Part shown: piece after piece, positions 60,089 through 64,000 of the stretch
Numbering within the stretch: position 1 is the stretch's first letter
Layout: every line of letters starts with the position of its first letter
Source: Peltaster fructicola
Lineage: Eukaryota; Ascomycota; Dothideomycetes
DNA length: 64,000 bases
Direction of reading: 5' to 3'
Assembly: GCA_001592805.2 (NCBI GenBank)
Contig: CP051139.1
Location: 3,472,001-3,536,000 of the forward strand
Position numbers and translations under genes: made by a program
The notes under the pieces: model-generated
The model's input: the letters and a program-made list of their open reading frames with translations, nothing else
Database searches by the model: none
What the model was told of the DNA's origin: nothing

Positions 60089-61384
60089 TTTAGAAGCTCG
60101 CATCCAAGACTTCATAATTGCAGAATGTGAAACGTCTCGGCACTGCGATCGCGTGCATACGCAAGCCAGGTTCATCATTTCCCACGTGTTGTACGCCAGG
60201 GATCATGTTGCACAGCTGGTCGAGGGTGTGTAGGTTGTTAGCTGGGAAGATCCTGAGTCACCTAGAAGCAGGCATTAGGTTATTACTGCAGGTGTATGCA
60301 GCCTTCCATTCTCCGGCCCACATTCTAGAAGGAAGACCGTCAGACCTTTTTCATGACTCCGCGGCACAGGAGTGATCTGTCTCACACGGAAAGGATCTGT
60401 GCAGAGTAAGACGCGACACGGCACAGCTGTGGTTGGCAGGAATGCTCCGACGTCAAGGAGAAAAGCCGTTAGTGATGGCGTCAATGAGGCGCTCGAGGTA
60501 GATTGCACTGCTGATTCGTATGGAAGTCGCGCACAAGCATGCAAGCATCAGCGTTGAGCAGAGCATGACGGCACCGTAGGCCCTCTAGCCTGGTACAGTT
60601 CTACCACGAGCCGAAGCAAGGCCAGACTCGGCAAGGAAAAGAGAGAGAGAGAGATAGAAAGCTGGTAGTCAATGCCATATGTGCTGCGCGTGGCTAGAGC
60701 ACGTTACCCGCCAGCCATATTGCTCCTCTTGGCAGCGATGCAGTAACGCGAACTGGCTTGTGATCGGTGCCACATTGGTCATAGAATCTGCTGCGTCTTC
60801 TCTTGCTCATTAGCATTGGCAACATTGCTGCATCTCTGGCTTCTTTCATCCTTCAAAAGCTCTACAGCCGCGCTCGACCAAACTCCTGCGCTCTGAGCCT
60901 AACGATCCATCAGCCCTCGAACACGCGCTAGCTGTCAAGGTCCCGCGCGCCTTGATACCTTGTCGACACCTCGACCTATCGTCACCACAGGACAACGCAG
61001 TCAACAGGGCCGCGCCGGGTGCGCACCTCCTGTCCTACGAAACACACTCTGTGTTAGCCTCTGTCGCCCAGGTGCAAGGATCGTCCGACACTCGCTTGTC
61101 TACTGATCCTCTGACGTGCTCACACAAGCAGAGTAACACTGCATCGATATCTTTCACTACAATAAAGTGTAACACTCTCGATCACTTTACGGCACGCGCG
61201 AGTGACCCGCCTCGGCACAGGCACACGATTGCTCCTGGTCACTGGCCTTAAGGGCTAAGCTTGGCGATCGAAAGCCTCCGAAGCACGACCTCGTACCACG
61301 AGAAAACCACTCCTCTGCGACACACAATTCTGCATTCCACCCGCGTCTAACCTTCAGGCCAGGTGTATGGCCCTCTCCAGAATC
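60089..61384. promoter_or_regulatory. Upstream region of the G-alpha gene
   Basis: About 1.3 kb. The proximal 500 bp is CT-rich and has many short upstream frames, suggesting a long leader. Simple (GA)n at about 60641-60655. No gene supported. Confidence 0.45.
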
Positions 61385-62656
61385 ATGTGTTTTGGAAATG
61401 CAGATAAGGAAGACCCGGATGCGAAGAAGAGCAAGGAGATTGAGAAGCAGATCCGCGAGGACCAGAAGCGATTGGAAAAGGAGGTGAAGCTGCTCTTGCT
61501 AGGTAAGGGCATACTTATATCACAGCTGAATCACTTCTGACGCGCTCTTTCAGGTGCTGGAGAGTCGGGCAAATCCACGGTGTTGAAGCAGATGCGCCTT
61601 ATACATGCAAAGGGCTTCTCAGCTTCCGAGAGACAACAATGGAAGGTGACCATCTTTAACAACCTGCTGCATGCTTTCCAGGTCATATTTGGTGCCATGG
61701 AGGAGCAAGAGGTCGACTTTGCAGATCAGGGCAATATCGTAAGCTTTTTACTTGTATGCGTGTTTGTAACAGATCTGACTTCACTCCCCAGCGATACGCA
61801 GAGGTCGTAGCAGCAGACCCAGAGATCGGGCCCACTGAGTCGATGCCGGTCGACTGCCTTCAAGCATTCAAGAGTCTCTGGCAGGATGCTGGTGTGCAGC
61901 TTGCCATCAAGAAAGGCAACGAATATGCGCTTCACGACAATCTCACATAGTAGGCGCTTCAAGTATACATATACTGACCCTCGGCTGACTGTTCCCAGCT
62001 ACTTCGCCAACGTCGACCGGCTGTTCGCTACCGACTATCTTCCAACTGATCAGGACATCCTACGCGCACGCTTACGGACGACTGGCATCAGTGAAACTAT
62101 CTTCGATACTGGCAATCTCACCTACAGGATGTTCGACGTCGGTGGTCAACGGTCCGAACGTAAGAAGTGGATACATGTCTTCGACAACGTCCAAGTCGTC
62201 CTGTTTCTTGTTGCCATCAGTGGATATGATCATGTGCTGATCGAGGACCGCAACGGAGTAAGTTGTTTGCAGAGTTCTCAGGTCCACATAGTGCTAACTA
62301 TCCATTAGAATCAAATGCACGAGGCGCTCATGCTGTTCGAGAGCATTGCCAACAGCAAGTACTTTGTCAAATCCGCACTGATACTTTTCCTCAACAAGAT
62401 CGATCTGTTCAGAGACAAGGTGCTGAGTGGAACTTCACCAATCCGAGAGCACTTCCCAGACTATACTGGTGCAGACAAAGATGTCGAGGCAGGACAGGAG
62501 TTCTTCTCCAAAAAGTTCAAGAATCTTGTGCGCGAACCAGCTAAAGAAGCGTATGTTCACTTCACCAACGCAACAGACACAACTCTCCTGGATAAGACCA
62601 TGCAGAGTGTACAGGACATGATCGTACAGCGAAATCTCCAGAACCTGGTGCTTTGA
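61385..62656 (+). CDS. Heterotrimeric G-protein alpha subunit, group II-like
   Basis: GTP-binding signalling subunit, about 355 aa from five exons (61385-61502, 61554-61738, 61792-61949, 61999-62257, 62309-62656; introns 49-53 nt). G1 [10 protein letters not shown], switch I around [12 protein letters not shown] (Arg and Thr), G3 [13 protein letters not shown]4 FLNKIDLF and G5 NATDT are intact. The start MCFGNADKE resembles group II fungal G-alpha (Neurospora GNA-2, Aspergillus GanA), which lack the Gly2 myristoylation site; Cys2 could be palmitoylated. An ATG 18 nt upstream (61367) in frame would add MALSRI. The C-terminus ends NLVL, lacking the Cys four from the end that pertussis toxin modifies. 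Group II members have subtle roles. Exon phases were checked and all keep frame. Confidence 0.94.
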
Positions 62657-63287
62657 TCCGGTCTCACAGCTTCGAGGCTGGCAAAACACAAATATTGACC
62701 AAAGGACGACATAGCTTGTCTCTATACACCCACAAACCATCTCGGTTCACGTCACCGTTCGACTTGGCTCGTGCTGCAGTCGACCTGACCCTAAAAGGGA
62801 TGATATGTTTGACAACTTGTTCGAGCTCTATCAGTGAGCAACAACATAATCGGGGTGCCAGGCTTGAAAGGGCATCGCATAAAAACAGAGCTGCATTGTG
62901 GATGAATCTGTGGAAAATAGACCCTGCTGGTATCGTGTTGGAAACAAGAGTGCAATAGGGCAGTGCCGTCCAGCAGGACGATAGATCTTCATCACTGATC
63001 AGTCAGCCTAGCATTAATGAAGTCATAGTTGAGTGCAACCAGGAAATAGACATGGCACAATCAAATGTGAATACAAGCTCATGTAAGATCCACCGCCTTC
63101 TACAGATTGATCTACAACGTCGACCGCGTCAGTGAGGTATACCATCTAAGAGGCATATCTCTTTCATGTGCACGACCAACTTCCTTCCTGATTCGGAGCC
63201 GCAGATATCCGTGCCAAGCCTCAGCCCATGCACATCTACTCTCCTCCTTCGCGTACACGCAGGCACTGTCTTCGTATGATTAACGTC
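62657..63287. promoter_or_regulatory. Intergenic region, G-alpha / SET gene
   Basis: About 630 bp between two plus-strand genes. No coding frame is supported. Confidence 0.4.
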
Positions 63288-64000
63288 ATGGACACACCGA
63301 TAAATATATTTGATTACTCGCCTACAAGGTCATCTCCGCTAGAAAACGAGCCAACGACTGCTGCCATCGAGACACTTTTTGAAGCGCTTGTAGCACAAAC
63401 CAAGGCTATCATGCGTTTTCCTTACGATCCGAAGCAATGGCTGGCTCGAGCGCGCACTCTGATCGATCTGGCTTATCCCGAGCTGGCCTGTGGCGATGCA
63501 TGGAAGGCAGAGCACTGCTGTCGCACGCTACTGCGGCAATACAACACCGCCGAACGCATTCGGCTTGGTGCCAACAGTGGTTTCTGGATGTTTGATCAGC
63601 AGGAGGCCTCACAGGATGAGCGCAAGGTGAACATGCAGCAGTTGTTGCTCACTCTGCAATCGACTGCCAGCACTCTGATAAGCTCGATCTGCGAAGGTCT
63701 CGGGGTCATTGAGATCGTGCCGCAGCCATATCCGTGGCTCGCCAGTCGTCATCGAACAAGATCTGAAGCATTACTACAGCAGATCAACCGTGAGTTGGTA
63801 GCCTCCCAGCCACTGGATACCCAAGATTGGCCATACTGCATAGTGAAGAGAGGAGCACATAATGTGCCTGGTTCTGAGTTTTCGGCAGACGAAGCGTTGG
63901 GTATCTTTGCCCAACGTGCCATACCAGCCGGGACAACGATCGTCAAAGACAAAGGTGAGATATGGGCCTGCACAGCCCCGACCTCCAAGGTATGGAGCAG
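63288..64000 (+). CDS. SET-domain protein, 5' part (cut by window edge)
   Basis: Open from ATG at 63288 to the window end without a stop (237 codons). The N-terminal 130 residues contain helical repeat-like sequence (YDPKQWLARARTLIDLAYP, ACGDAWKAEHCCRTLL), reminiscent of TPR-like helices often found before SET domains. At about 205-225 the pattern ADEALGIFAQRAIPAGTTIV is the first strand of a SET domain (GxG-like, then R-x-I-P-A-G). That places it in the SMYD-like or fungal TPR-SET class of lysine methyltransferases. The catalytic Tyr and post-SET region lie beyond the window. Confidence 0.75.
   Translation, partial: MDTPINIFDYSPTRSSPLENEPTTAAIETLFEALVAQTKAIMRFPYDPKQWLARARTLIDLAYPELACGDAWKAEHCCRTLLRQYNTAERIRLGANSGFWMFDQQEASQDERKVNMQQLLLTLQSTASTLISSICEGLGVIEIVPQPYPWLASRHRTRSEALLQQINRELVASQPLDTQDWPYCIVKRGAHNVPGSEFSADEALGIFAQRAIPAGTTIVKDKGEIWACTAPTSKVWS

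Overview
This window is nuclear DNA from a filamentous ascomycete. The evidence is: about 32 protein genes on both strands with no operons; many introns, nearly all 45-60 nt, with GT..AG ends and CTAAC- or CTGAC-like branch points; secreted and wall enzymes (glucoamylase with a starch-binding domain, mannan polymerase subunit, polysaccharide deacetylase); a bifunctional HIS7; a group II-like G-alpha; and an Ace2/Swi5-type regulator. The overall feel is Dothideomycetes, but that placement is an inference. No transposon, CRISPR array, rRNA or convincing tRNA was found.

Layout: 0.1-6 kb holds TPS1, mitochondrial ribosomal proteins uS17m and uL11m, and a polysaccharide deacetylase. 6.5-12.1 kb holds a DUF6594-type membrane protein, a DOPA-dioxygenase-like enzyme with a small tandem duplication at its 3' end, an unresolved 1.4 kb stretch, and a novel multi-spanning membrane protein. 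12.4-16.6 kb holds an Ace2-like zinc-finger factor, the ubiquitin-eS31 fusion and proteasome subunit RPN12. A gene-poor 2.7 kb stretch follows. 19.3-22.4 kb is an SR/RGG protein with three RRMs; its first exons are tiny and lie about 1.4 kb upstream of the obvious reading frame. 22.6-31 kb holds a mitochondrial carrier, a NYN-domain protein, IMP3 and HIS7 (divergent, with a Gcn4/CPC1-type site between them) and two unknown proteins. 31.6-37.9 kb holds alpha-COP and a two-finger C2H2 regulator, followed by a 3.9 kb gene desert. 41.8-52.9 kb holds SRP14, an SDR, glucoamylase, IMP4, UPF1 and NOP16. 53-60 kb holds a KE4-like ZIP transporter, an unknown poly-Ala protein, ANP1, an unknown (FIST-like?) protein and a HAD hydrolase. 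61.4-64 kb holds a G-protein alpha subunit and the 5' part of a SET-domain gene cut by the window edge.

Most content is housekeeping. Several genes share themes: ribosome assembly (IMP3, IMP4, NOP16, eS31), mRNA surveillance (UPF1 and the GBP2/HRB1-like protein), and secretory pathway and cell wall (alpha-COP, SRP14, ANP1, ZIP, deacetylase, glucoamylase). I see no evidence that these are co-regulated clusters. The most useful new information is in gene structure: split or near-empty first exons (TPS1, deacetylase, SR protein), two stop-free introns whose length is a multiple of three (SRP14, ANP1), and competing start models (IMP4, DUF6594 gene, glucoamylase). No clearly undescribed biological system stands out; the best candidates for new biology are the five or so conserved-looking unknown proteins and the long intron of the SR gene. 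All exon joins are read by eye from splice signals and protein-family fit, without transcript data.
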